From Candidatus Poribacteria bacterium (GTDB lineage: Bacteria > Poribacteria > WGA-4E > WGA-3G), in the NCBI GenBank assembly GCA_022819945.1, contig JAJEGI010000129.1, forward strand, positions 1-64,000: a stretch of 64,000 nucleotides of DNA. Reading direction: 5' to 3'. The notes below the pieces were generated by a model that did no database searches, had not been told where the DNA came from, and saw only the letters and a program-made list of their open reading frames with translations. The position numbers and the translations under genes were made by a program. Within the stretch, counting starts at the first letter, position 1. Each line of letters opens with the position of its first letter. Positions 35,320 through 43,597 of the stretch are shown here, in pieces.

Positions 35320-35922
35320 TATGGCACGAGACTGCCGACGCGGGGTTGTAATAGACTTGAGATCCGCGTTCGGCAGCGCGGACAGAAGTGTTCTTCTTGG
35401 TGTGCCACTGGGTATATTTTACCCAGTTCTGTGGAAAATGTTCCCACCTGTGAAAAATATGCCCACTTGAAAAATGGCGAGATCTCGTCACAGTGCCGTT
35501 TCTCACATTGGCATGATACTTGCCATATTATAGAACGTGAGCGCGACTGAGGCACGTAGGTGCCCCGACAGTGTCACGAAAGATAAGTTAAGAACAGTTT
35601 GACAGTGCTTATGTTCTATTGTATCATAATCCAAGTTGCCACTTTGTAGCATAGACTGCTGGTTTCCTGTGCTTCTTCGTGTCGAAAATGGCAGGAAACA
35701 CGCCAAGCTTTTCGCAAAAATGACCGCTGTTCACTGAAAAACGGTGTTCGTGCGTCTAAAATCCATAGGTAGCAAGTTGGGTTATATGATCATAGAGACC
35801 AGCACCTTCTTGGGACGGATTGCCTGAGCCTTCCTTTTCTTTGTTGCGTTTCGGCAAAACTCCCATCCGCTGAATTCAACCCGACACGCGTTTGTGTCGA
35901 ATCCATAAAGGAAACCCTATAG
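35320..35922. other. regulatory gap between activator and target cluster
   Basis: Apart from the sigma-54 promoter and its upstream sites, it contains an inexact inverted pair resembling the MITE ends (CCAAGTTGCCAC near 35631 and TAGCAAGTTGGG near 35768). The transcript from the promoter would have a leader of nearly 400 nt before the first small gene. No further gene is seen. Confidence 0.55.
35408..35524 (+). promoter_or_regulatory. sigma-54 promoter with tandem upstream activator sites
   Basis: TTGGCATGATACTTGCC at 35508-35524 has GG-N10-GC spacing and near-consensus -24 and -12 boxes. Upstream, two 19-bp units in tandem (35430-35448 and 35449-35467) share TGTG, AAAAT and CCCAC. Just before them is a palindrome CTGGGT / ACCCAG (35408-35426). 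This is the layout expected for an enhancer-binding protein acting on the small-gene cluster downstream. Confidence 0.7.
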
Positions 35923-36090
35923 ATGTCCAAACGCATCACTGACGGGCTTGTGCTTGCGATTGTCATTGTGGCTGCGGTTGTGGTGTGTCTGCTGACATCT
36001 GCGACACCCGACCCCGTAGACGCACATAACGAGAGAATCTGTCCGTATCAGACCGAAACACCCCCTTGTTCGTATCAATGGGGTAGATAG
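35923..36090 (+). CDS. 55-residue membrane peptide
   Basis: A short gene with AAAGGAAA upstream of its ATG. The product has a charged N-terminus (MSKRITDG), one hydrophobic helix (LVLAIVIVAAVVVCLLTSA) and a Cys-containing exterior tail (ICPYQTETPPCSYQWGR). It is the first frame after the sigma-54 promoter and is followed 48 bp later by another single-span protein. No family is recognised. The clean ribosome site and topology argue it is real. Confidence 0.6.
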   Translation: MSKRITDGLVLAIVIVAAVVVCLLTSATPDPVDAHNERICPYQTETPPCSYQWGR

Positions 36091-36138
36091 CCTACGACAT
36101 CCAACACAAGGGATGTCAAACCGAAAGGAACAACCGAA

Positions 36139-36915
36139 ATGTTGAAAGCCCCTTTCAGCAACCGCCTATTTCTTGGCGCGTTAGCGTTTTTTGTTCTCTG
36201 CGTTGGCGGGAGTCTGCTTTACATGCAGCATGTCAAGAAGCAGTCCGCCCGTGAGTTGGCAGAGACGCAGGAACGCATCAAAGCGATCACAGAGAAACAG
36301 ACTCCGACCGCAGAAGCACCTGTCGAGGAAACATTGCAGCATGGACGTGTCCATGCTGCACCGCGTGAGCCGGTGGAGACATTGCACGATGGATCACAGT
36401 CTGAGACATCGCTGACCCTTGAGGAAAAGATTCGGGCACATCAACAATGGGTCGCATCAGCAGAGGGTCAAAAAGTTATAAATGCCGCCTACAAACAAGC
36501 TGGACTGGAACCACCACCGCCCAACCATTATTATGTGAAAGATGAAAATGGTGTGTTCCAATTACATTCTATATTTGAGCCTGTTGTCCAAATAAGACTG
36601 ATAGACGGTTTTGCGCCAACTCCAGCACAATTGGAAAGGTATTTAGACTTACAGGAATCATTGTCGGACGCGATGAGGCGCGATGCCTATGCCGAGGTAG
36701 ACAGAATAAGATCTGAAATAGAAACTTTGAGATATGAGGCAAGAGGCAAGGTCCCTCAGGCTATCGGTAGTTGGATGACCAAGGCTGCTAAAAGCAAGGT
36801 GGACTTCGCTATGAGGGAAAAAACAGCCCAAGCCTACAGAGACTTGGGACTCGGACACATGGTCAAAGCCGGCGTGAGTGGGTTGCCAGAAATAAAACCA
36901 ACCGGACCACACTAA
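36139..36915 (+). CDS. single-span envelope protein of unknown function
   Basis: A 258-residue protein with AAAGGAAC before the ATG. A membrane helix at about 10-29 (FLGALAFFVLCVGGSLLYM) is followed by a long helical, charged exterior part (LTLEEKIRAHQQWVASAEG and RDAYAEVDRIRSEIETLRYE). It ends GLPEIKPTGPH. No family is recognised. It lies inside the sigma-54-led cluster, 22 bp before the next gene. A perfect 22-bp palindrome sits within its coding sequence at 36338-36359. Confidence 0.7.
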   Translation: MLKAPFSNRLFLGALAFFVLCVGGSLLYMQHVKKQSARELAETQERIKAITEKQTPTAEAPVEETLQHGRVHAAPREPVETLHDGSQSETSLTLEEKIRAHQQWVASAEGQKVINAAYKQAGLEPPPPNHYYVKDENGVFQLHSIFEPVVQIRLIDGFAPTPAQLERYLDLQESLSDAMRRDAYAEVDRIRSEIETLRYEARGKVPQAIGSWMTKAAKSKVDFAMREKTAQAYRDLGLGHMVKAGVSGLPEIKPTGPH

Positions 36916-36937
36916 TCTTTTATTTTTGGAGGGTATT

Positions 36938-37621
36938 ATGTTTTTTAATCGTATTTCTCTTTCTCTTATTTTCTGTTTCTGTTTAACAACAATTGCCTTT
37001 GCATCACCGAGGGCTCCCGTTGGACTTACTTTTAACACAGGTCCAACAGGTGTCTGTAATGTCTCTGGGACTTTTACACAATACGAACAAGTAGATCCAC
37101 AGAGTCACTCCAGTGTATCAAGACACTGGTCCCCGACCCCACCCACTGAGGTTTATATCGGTTGGGAAGGAAATGTCACAGGATATGGCTATGCGGATAT
37201 GCAAATATCATATACTGTGGGAGGATCCAGTTCTGCATCTGCCACGGGTACACACAAAATTGGTTATTTTTGGGTTACGGGTTTTGTCGGCTTTTCGCTG
37301 GCCGCGGTCCGATACGATACAGGGTTAAAAGTTCATGTTGGAACTTTCGGAAAACAATATGGTAGATACGATTGGAGTGCTACAGGATCAGTGACGCTTG
37401 ACTATGTTTTCTGGAAGGAGAGTGCGGCATTCCCAATTCAAGAAGGGGAATGGTCGCGAATTAGTAAAGATACCACAGTCACACTTGTCCCAACACCTGT
37501 TTCAGGTAACGGCTCTTGGACAGTTAGGCAGGCGCGCCTTTGTCCAAATTGTAGCGCGGATATAGGGATGTCCCATTTTAATAAACACAAAGTTGCGAGT
37601 TGTGATGCCTCAATTACCTAA
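36938..37621 (+). CDS. secreted protein, probably truncated by an in-frame stop
   Basis: A 227-residue product with GGAGGG before the ATG and a signal peptide (MFFNRISLSLIFCFCLTTIA, cut after AFA). The mature region is rich in Tyr, Gly, Ser and Thr and looks beta-stranded. It ends in a zinc-site-like RLCPNCSADIGMSHF, then HKVASCDASIT and a TAA. The same frame continues after the stop with GGRTVYCTVSNFWSCE, a motif repeated in the downstream Cys-rich segment (YCTVTSFYAC). The TAA is thus probably a nonsense change in a once longer gene, or a readthrough site. Confidence 0.6.
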   Translation: MFFNRISLSLIFCFCLTTIAFASPRAPVGLTFNTGPTGVCNVSGTFTQYEQVDPQSHSSVSRHWSPTPPTEVYIGWEGNVTGYGYADMQISYTVGGSSSASATGTHKIGYFWVTGFVGFSLAAVRYDTGLKVHVGTFGKQYGRYDWSATGSVTLDYVFWKESAAFPIQEGEWSRISKDTTVTLVPTPVSGNGSWTVRQARLCPNCSADIGMSHFNKHKVASCDASIT

Positions 37622-38160
37622 GGAGGGCGAACCGTTTACTGTACTGTGTCGAATTTCTGGAGTTGTGAGATCCCAAAACATCAGCACAGATTTCCCAACT
37701 CGCCATCGGGAGGGGTAGCACGCCGCCGACAGGCAGCACCCCACCGCCGAGTAATCCGTCGCCGAGTCCCTCGTATCATCCGTGTGATGTTCATTTGACA
37801 TCCGTGAGTGGCGATCATTCGCTCCAAGCGAGTTGCTCCTCGACGGATTCTAACGGGAATTACTGCACCGTGACGAGTTTCTATGCCTGTGATAATCATA
37901 CGCATACGTATCCTACTTTAGTAAAGTGTGGTGCGAAAAACTGGACGGGTTGCACGGCACGTGTTTCTTCGCGAACAGAGCATCAAGTCTCGTCATGCGA
38001 CTCCTGCGGTTCGACGTACTGGACGTGTAATTCGACGGCACTTGCGAAGCATACGGGGACCGAGACGTGTAATCGCTCGGCGTGTCGTCAAACGTGGCGG
38101 CGTTGCGGTTCGACACCGACGTGTTTAGCGAATTCTCGAAAGTCGTGTGTGCCGAGATAG
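37622..38160 (+). pseudogene. Cys/His-rich C-terminal part of the 36938 gene, stop plus frameshift
   Basis: Downstream of the TAA at 37619-37621 the same frame gives YCTVSNFWSC...HQHRFP up to about 37715. The neighbouring frame then continues with a Pro-rich linker (TPPTGSTPPPSNPSPSPS) and a second unit, ASCSSTDSNGNYCTVTSFYAC...HTHTYP. A Cys cluster ends in SCDSCGSTYWTCN and CRQTWRRCG. One missing base near the GGGG at 37712-37715 would join the frames. The repeated C-x-V-x-F-aromatic-x-C...H-x-H-x-x-P pattern suggests metal-binding exterior modules. No named family is recognised. Confidence 0.6.
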
Positions 38161-38258
38161 CCTGATTTGGATAAGGGCGAAGGGGTGCCTCGCCTCGAAA
38201 TCCGTCCTGTTCCGTGCGATCTGGCAGCAAACGCTGCTGGGCGAGGTGTCTGGCTTTT

Positions 38259-38723
38259 ATGTCTTTGAGAGCCTCAAACCTTTTCAACAACCGACGCGCC
38301 CGTTATCTTCTGATTGCGGGTGCGTTCATTTTAGTGGCGATCGTCCTCGCTGTGAATTAGGAGACTTCTGAACCTGTTAGGGTCCCCGAGCCCCTCGAAC
38401 CGCGTCGTGTCCGCTTTACCCCCCGTGTTTGATGCGGAAGCGTTCAAGCGAACCATCATCGACAATAACCTATTTCGTCCGCTCGGCTGGACACCCCCGC
38501 GTCCGATCGAACCCTATCGCTTACTCGGTACAATCCTCCCCACAGAGGTTCCGACACGCCCTCGATCGCCATTCTCCAAACGACCACAGGAAATCAGACC
38601 TACATCGTGACCACCGGTGAGAAAATAGATACATCGACCGAAGTGGTTGAGATAAAACCCAAGCAGGTGACGCTTTCAACCGAAGGTCAGCAAAGAACGC
38701 TACATCTGCCAAGCGATTTTTGA
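38259..38723 (+). pseudogene. GspC/PilP-like membrane-anchored protein, broken
   Basis: Joined frames give MSLRASNLFNNRRARYLLI with a membrane helix, an in-frame TAG (38358-38360), a Pro-rich linker (EPVRVPEPLEP), then FDAEAFKRTIIDNNLFRPLGW and YRLLGTILPTE. After that come SIAILQTTTGNQTYIVTTGE and VTLSTEGQQRTLHL, ending at a TGA (38721-38723). This is the layout of the HR domain of GspC or PilP, inner-membrane clamps of type II secretion and type IV pili. Three lesions are needed: the TAG, one extra C in the C6 tract near 38390, and one missing base near 38553. No intact secretion genes are adjacent. Confidence 0.6.
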
Positions 38724-39100
38724 TTCCAACGATTTGTCGTCGCAGTCGTCTAAAAGTCAAAAGCAGCGATGCGTTTGTGGTGTCGCTGCGTCGTGTCGAA
38801 AAAACTAAGAGTGCCATCGGGGTCTGGCAGTGGTGTCGGTCCCCATTTTTTTCTCAAACCGCCTTTTGGGTTCATCAAGTCCGCGTAGATGCGATAAGCA
38901 CAAGCAACACAAACAGACTCCTAATACCATTTCTAAAAGTTTATACTGCATTAGCAGCGTCAATGAAATGTGAGAATCGCGTCAGTTTGGCAATCGCAGC
39001 ATCAGAGTAGTTTTCAAGTCTCTCTGTAACTTTCGCTTGCATATCTGCTAAGGCTTTAACTGAACGCGCGCCAAGCGGTGGAATTCAGAGAAATATTTTC
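38724..39100. other. gene-free gap
   Basis: No supported gene. The open frame at 38720-39010 has no ribosome site and no family resemblance, and is not called. Confidence 0.5.
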
Positions 39101-39129
39101 TTGACATTTTTGTTTCATCGTGGTAAGAT
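39101..39129 (+). promoter_or_regulatory. sigma-70 type promoter of the EF-G paralogue
   Basis: TTGACA (39101-39106) and TAAGAT (39124-39129) are 17 bp apart. The start codon is about 60 bp further on, with AAAGGAG in between. Confidence 0.7.
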
Positions 39130-39197
39130 ATATTTTCAACGGCATAGCTCGCTCTATTCCGTAGTGGTTAATAGTAAAAGGAGAAATTTTTCGACGT

Positions 39198-41270
39198 ATG
39201 AAACAATACAGAACCGATGAGATCCGGAATATCGCAATTATTGCGCATTCAGGAGCAGGCAAGACATCACTCGTTGAAGCGATGCTTTACAACGGTGGTG
39301 CAATTGAGCGTATGGGCGCTGTTGATAGTGGAACTTCTGCAGCTGACTATGCCGCTGACGAGATAGAACGCAAAACCACCCTCAATTGTTCAGTCTGTAT
39401 CGCAGAATGGGAAGGACACAAACTAAATCTGATTGATACCCCGGGTGCCGAAGATTTCTACGGGGACCTCTACAGTGTACTCCGAATTGTTGACGCCGTC
39501 GTTGTTGTCGTTGACGCAACAACGGGTGTCGAAGGTGGCACCGAAAAAGTATGGGAGGTAGCGGACACATACGGACTCCCGCGTCTCATCTTTATCAACA
39601 AGATGGACAAAGAGAACGCCAGTTTTGAAAACGCGCTCGCAAGCATTGAAGAAATCTTAGAGACACGGGCTGTTCCTGTTCAACTCCCGATTGGGAAAGA
39701 GGATAATTTTGCGGGTGTTGTTGATGTGGTACAGATGGCAGCGTATCTACAACCCGATGGCAACAAGCGCGCAGCGAAAGCGGAAATTCCAGCAGAATTG
39801 GAAGCACAAGCCGAAGAAGCCCGCGAAGCACTCGTTGAAGTCGCAGCAGAAAGCGACGATGAACTCATTGAGAAGTTTTTTGAAGGCGAACTCACTGACG
39901 AAGAAATTCAGAACGGTTTGCAACTCGGTATTTCTGAGAATCAGTTTGCACCTGTACTCTGTGGCGCAGCACTGAACAATACCGGCGTGCAGCAACTGAT
40001 GGATACACTCGTGAACGGGTGCCCATCACCCGTCGATGTCGGTGCGGTAAAAAGTGCTGAGAATGAAGAGGAGACCCGTGAACCGTCATCAGATGCTCCC
40101 ATGTCCGCAGTTGTTTTCAAAACGATCGCCGACCCGTTTGCTGGACAGTTGAGTTTCTTCCGCGTCTACTCTGGCGTATTGCAAGGGGATTCCCAAGTCA
40201 GTAATTCAACGCGTGGAGAAGTTGAACGTCTCGGCAAAACGACATTCATGAACGGTAAGGAGGCAATCAGTACACCACAGGTTGAAGCTGGCGATATCGG
40301 CGCGCTCACCAAACTTGCTGCAACCCAAACCGGTGACACACTCTGCGACAGAGATGCCGCCATCCAACTTGCAGGTATCGAATTTCCGAACTCAGTGCTT
40401 TCTTACGCGATCCGTCCGACGCGTGAAGGTGATGATGAAAAATTGATGACCTCCCTCACACGTATGTCTGAAGAGGATCCCGTATTTAGGATTGAACGGA
40501 ACGAAATCACGAAGCAACTGCTCGTCTCAGGACTTGGCGACCTACACATCACTGTCAATCGCGAGCGGATGGCAGATAAATTCGGTGTAGAAACGGATGT
40601 CGAACCGCCGAAAGTGCCGTACCGAGAAACGATTCGTCGAAATGTTCGGGATATTCAAGGCAGACACAAACGTCAATCCGGCGGTAGAGGTCAGTTTGGT
40701 GATGTCACAATTAATCTCGGTCCCTTGCAACGCGGCGAGGGTTTCGAGTTTATTAATAACATCGTCGGTGGTGCGATCCCGCGCAACTATATCCCGGCTG
40801 TCGAAAAAGGCATCCGCGAGCGAATGGATAGAGGTCTACTCGCAGGTTTCCCTGTTGTCGATATCCAAATTGACCTCCATGACGGTAAATATCACCCTGT
40901 CGATTCTTCGGATATGGCGTTCCAGATTGCAGGTTCTATCGCCTTCGCTGCCGCTGCCGAACAAGCCGATGCATGTCTACTTGAACCGGTCATGAATGTC
41001 ACGATCACGGTGCCAGAACAGTTTATGGGAAATATCATCGGTGATCTGAACGGACGGCGCGGACAAGTGATGGGTGTCGAGCAGATAGGGAGAAAGCAGG
41101 TCATTCAGGCACACGTTCCACTTTCGGAGATGCTCCGGTATTCGATCGATCTCAAGTCGATGACGAGTGCCCGTGGTAACTTCACGATGGAATTCTCGCA
41201 CTACGACATCACACCTGACGATGTTGCGCAGAAGGTCATCGCTGCGTCAAAGACGGAAGAAGAAGAGTAG
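39198..41270 (+). CDS. fusA2: elongation factor G-like GTPase (EF-G2 type)
   Basis: A 690-residue translational GTPase. The G domain has AHSGAGKTSLVEA (P-loop with Ser-Gly-Ala in place of the usual HVDAGKT pattern), DTPGAEDF and NKMDKEN. Domains II-V follow, with RETIRR and GGRGQFGDV of domain IV. The P-loop spelling and absence of neighbouring rpsL, rpsG or tuf point to a paralogue of the canonical fusA. EF-G2 proteins may act in specialised translocation or recycling. A GC-rich terminator follows at 41325. Confidence 0.88.
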   Translation: MKQYRTDEIRNIAIIAHSGAGKTSLVEAMLYNGGAIERMGAVDSGTSAADYAADEIERKTTLNCSVCIAEWEGHKLNLIDTPGAEDFYGDLYSVLRIVDAVVVVVDATTGVEGGTEKVWEVADTYGLPRLIFINKMDKENASFENALASIEEILETRAVPVQLPIGKEDNFAGVVDVVQMAAYLQPDGNKRAAKAEIPAELEAQAEEAREALVEVAAESDDELIEKFFEGELTDEEIQNGLQLGISENQFAPVLCGAALNNTGVQQLMDTLVNGCPSPVDVGAVKSAENEEETREPSSDAPMSAVVFKTIADPFAGQLSFFRVYSGVLQGDSQVSNSTRGEVERLGKTTFMNGKEAISTPQVEAGDIGALTKLAATQTGDTLCDRDAAIQLAGIEFPNSVLSYAIRPTREGDDEKLMTSLTRMSEEDPVFRIERNEITKQLLVSGLGDLHITVNRERMADKFGVETDVEPPKVPYRETIRRNVRDIQGRHKRQSGGRGQFGDVTINLGPLQRGEGFEFINNIVGGAIPRNYIPAVEKGIRERMDRGLLAGFPVVDIQIDLHDGKYHPVDSSDMAFQIAGSIAFAAAAEQADACLLEPVMNVTITVPEQFMGNIIGDLNGRRGQVMGVEQIGRKQVIQAHVPLSEMLRYSIDLKSMTSARGNFTMEFSHYDITPDDVAQKVIAASKTEEEE

Positions 41271-41324
41271 AATTAGCGTAAATCCATTGCTGGCGCGGTT
41301 AGAAGTCTCGCCCTCCTCTTGTAG

Positions 41325-41350
41325 GCGCGGTTTCTAACCGCGCTTCTTTT
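41325..41350 (+). terminator. Rho-independent-type terminator after EF-G
   Basis: GCGCGGTT, TCT loop, AACCGCGC then TTCTTTT. A longer competing stem with GCGCGGTTAGAA near 41293 is also possible. Confidence 0.75.
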
Positions 41351-41353
41351 GGA

Positions 41354-41608
41354 CTACGAACGCAGCAGCGTCATCTGCGTATCCGTAAAATGCCGTTCCA
41401 TCTTCCGCATTGGTTCAAGCCACTGCTGCGGTAAACGGATCAGACTCCGTAGAATACTCGGATTCGCAAAATATGCATCATCTATCTGCCAAAACTGCAG
41501 ACGCGGATAGGTTTCATTGTTATGCGTGAACGTTCCCATATCCGCAGCCTCTTGACGCATCCCCGCAGTCACAGACTCAATCGTAATGTTTTCTAAAACG
41601 GGGATGTT
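41354..41608 (-). pseudogene. C-terminal remnant of a DNA methyltransferase-type gene
   Basis: The frame, open from a stop near 41612, reads IPVLENITIESVTAGMRQEA and TFTHNNETYPRLQFWQIDDAYF, ending RHFTDTQMTLLRS. The GMR...A...GTF...YPRLQ pattern resembles the C-terminal tail of adenine-specific DNA methylases. The catalytic N-terminal part is missing, so this is a remnant. It overlaps the tail of the 41593 gene in another frame. The family assignment is tentative. Confidence 0.4.
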
Positions 41609-41979
41609 TCGCTTTCAAGATCAAGATATTCACCAGGTATTGGGAGCATGTCCTCAGAAATTTGATTTGATTGCGTAAAATCTATCTGGTGTGAAGCATG
41701 TTTGTCGTAGGGGACCCTTACTTGAATTGCATAGGGATTTTCAGGATGGGCGAATGCATTGTGGAGGTCAATTTTGCCAGATCGGATAAGGTTAAGCCGC
41801 TTAGTAGAAACTGCGACACAGAGCCAAGTTACGTATTTATCGTTTTCATCAGCAGCCACAACAAGGTAGAGATGACCTGCGGCGTTTTTACAAGCGTAAA
41901 GAACAGGTTGATCGTAGTATTCGTATACTTCTACAATCTCAAGTTCGCCTAACTCTGGAATATTGAGTATATTAACCAT
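41593..41979 (-). CDS. DUF6575-like protein
   Basis: About 128 residues from MVNILNIPELGELEIVEVY at 41979; a further in-frame ATG at 42033 is less likely because it lies beside a dispersed TGGACTTACGCG motif. The core has VYEYYDQPVLYACKNAAGHLYL, then TWLCVAVSTKRLNLIRSGKI and LHNAFAHPE, and ends PIPGEYLDLE. This matches my memory of the DUF6575 family, whose function is unknown. There are no membrane segments. It lies immediately upstream of the methylase remnant, so it may be the surviving member of a former pair. Confidence 0.6.
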   Translation of the reverse strand: MVNILNIPELGELEIVEVYEYYDQPVLYACKNAAGHLYLVVAADENDKYVTWLCVAVSTKRLNLIRSGKIDLHNAFAHPENPYAIQVRVPYDKHASHQIDFTQSNQISEDMLPIPGEYLDLESETSPF

Positions 41980-42097
41980 CTTACTTCTGTTGATTGAATC
42001 AAACCATTGATTATCAAGTGTAAGGTCTTGCATTTCGCGTAAGTCCAGAATTTAAGGAAACGGGCAGATAACGACATCCGCCCGTTATCAAAACCTA

Positions 42098-43516
42098 CTA
42101 ACCATCCAAATGGAAGATCGCCATCTTCAATTCGGTCATCTCTTCTATGGCGTACTTCGGACCTTCCTTGCCCATACCGCTCTCTTTAACACCGCCATAC
42201 GGCATCAAGTCTGCACGCCACTGTGTACCCCAGTTCACCATCAGATTGCCAGACTCGACCTCACGGACGAACTTCATTGCCCAATCGACGTTCTGCGTAA
42301 AGATTGCGGCACTCAGTCCGTAGTTCGTATCGTTGGCAAGAGCGATCGCCTCGTCGATGTCGTTGACACGCGTCACACCGACAGCCGGGCCAAAGACTTC
42401 GTCACAAGAGATTTTCATCTCTGGCTTGACATTAGCGAGGATAGCGGGTGAAACAAACTGGTCATGTTTTTCGCCACCGGTGAGGAGTTCTGCGCCATCC
42501 GAGACGGCTTCCTGAATCCATTCAGCGACACGAGTCGCATCGCCTTCTCGAATCATCGGTCCCATGCGCGTCCCTTCTGCGAGTGGGTCGCCGGTACTAA
42601 TTTGAGCGACTTCGGCTTGGAAAGCATCTAAGAAATCGCCGTAGATTTTCTCGTGTGCAATGACGCGCTGCGTTGAGATGCAGACCTGTCCTGCATTAGA
42701 ATAACCGGACGCTGCCGCCGCACGTGCGACCTTTTCAGGGTCGGCATCGGGCATAACGATAAGCGGCGAATTCGAGCCGAGTTCCATCGTGACACGCTTC
42801 AATCCAGCGACCCGACAGATATGTTCACCGACATCACGGCTGCCGGTAAAGGTAATCTTTCGGACGCGCCGGTCTGCACAGAGCGTATCACCGATTTCAC
42901 CGCCGGGCCCCGTCACACACTGAATCGCTTCAGGGGGTGTGCCTGCTTCTAAAAAGAGCTCGACGAGTTTTAGTGCGGAGAGCGGTGTGTCCGTCGCGGG
43001 TTTGATGATAATTGCGTTGCCGCCAGCGATTGCGGGACCGGCTTTGTGGCAGACAAGGTGCAGCGGGAAGTTGAAAGGGCTAATACCCGCAACGATACCA
43101 CACGGCATACGTACTGTAAAGCCGAGTCTGTTTTTGACACCCGGCGCGCCTTCAAGTGGAATCGTTTCGCCGGTTAATCGTTTTGCTTCCTCTGCTGAGA
43201 GTGCGATAATTTCAGAAGCGCGAGTGGCTTCAACTGTCGCTTCGGCGAGGATTTTCCCTTCCTCGCGGGTGATGACCTCGGCGAGTTCGCCTGCGCGTTC
43301 CACCATCAAGTCGGCTACTTTCCGCAGGATTTCATAGCGTTCATAGCCGGTCATTCCTGCCATGATCTTCGCGCCACGTTCCGCGGTCTGAATAGCGGTT
43401 TCAACGTCGTTCGCGTCTCCTCTGGGGACGGTATCAACAACTGAACCGTCGAAGGGACTCAGTACGTCAATCTTGTCGGATTTGTCAATCCATTCTCCGC
43501 CTACGTGCATTTGCAT
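42098..43516 (-). CDS. NAD(P)-dependent aldehyde dehydrogenase
   Basis: A 472-residue aldehyde dehydrogenase. The start at 43516 is supported by GGAG upstream and MQMHVGGEWIDKSDKIDVLS. It carries GISPFNFPLHLVCHK and IIKPATDTPLSA, the nucleotide-binding loop FTGSRDVGEHI, the general base in MELGSNSPL and the catalytic cysteine in NAGQVCISTQR. The look is close to lactaldehyde or non-phosphorylating glyceraldehyde-3-phosphate dehydrogenases. The adjacent LamG and enolase-superfamily genes suggest carbohydrate acid breakdown, but the substrate is not fixed by sequence. Confidence 0.9.
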   Translation of the reverse strand: MQMHVGGEWIDKSDKIDVLSPFDGSVVDTVPRGDANDVETAIQTAERGAKIMAGMTGYERYEILRKVADLMVERAGELAEVITREEGKILAEATVEATRASEIIALSAEEAKRLTGETIPLEGAPGVKNRLGFTVRMPCGIVAGISPFNFPLHLVCHKAGPAIAGGNAIIIKPATDTPLSALKLVELFLEAGTPPEAIQCVTGPGGEIGDTLCADRRVRKITFTGSRDVGEHICRVAGLKRVTMELGSNSPLIVMPDADPEKVARAAAASGYSNAGQVCISTQRVIAHEKIYGDFLDAFQAEVAQISTGDPLAEGTRMGPMIREGDATRVAEWIQEAVSDGAELLTGGEKHDQFVSPAILANVKPEMKISCDEVFGPAVGVTRVNDIDEAIALANDTNYGLSAAIFTQNVDWAMKFVREVESGNLMVNWGTQWRADLMPYGGVKESGMGKEGPKYAIEEMTELKMAIFHLDG

Positions 43517-43597
43517 AATGCGTTTTTCTCCGTTTCTCGTGTTTAGGCACACATTGTGTGGCCAGGCACAAGACCTACCCTACAAATGGTGTGCGTG

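Noticed and set aside
37795..38160. TTG-initiated independent gene
   Set aside because: The sequence upstream in the same frame continues the Pro-rich linker, so this is the tail of a broken longer gene.
38720..39010. 96-codon frame after the GspC-like pseudogene
   Set aside because: No ribosome site and no family resemblance; probably chance.
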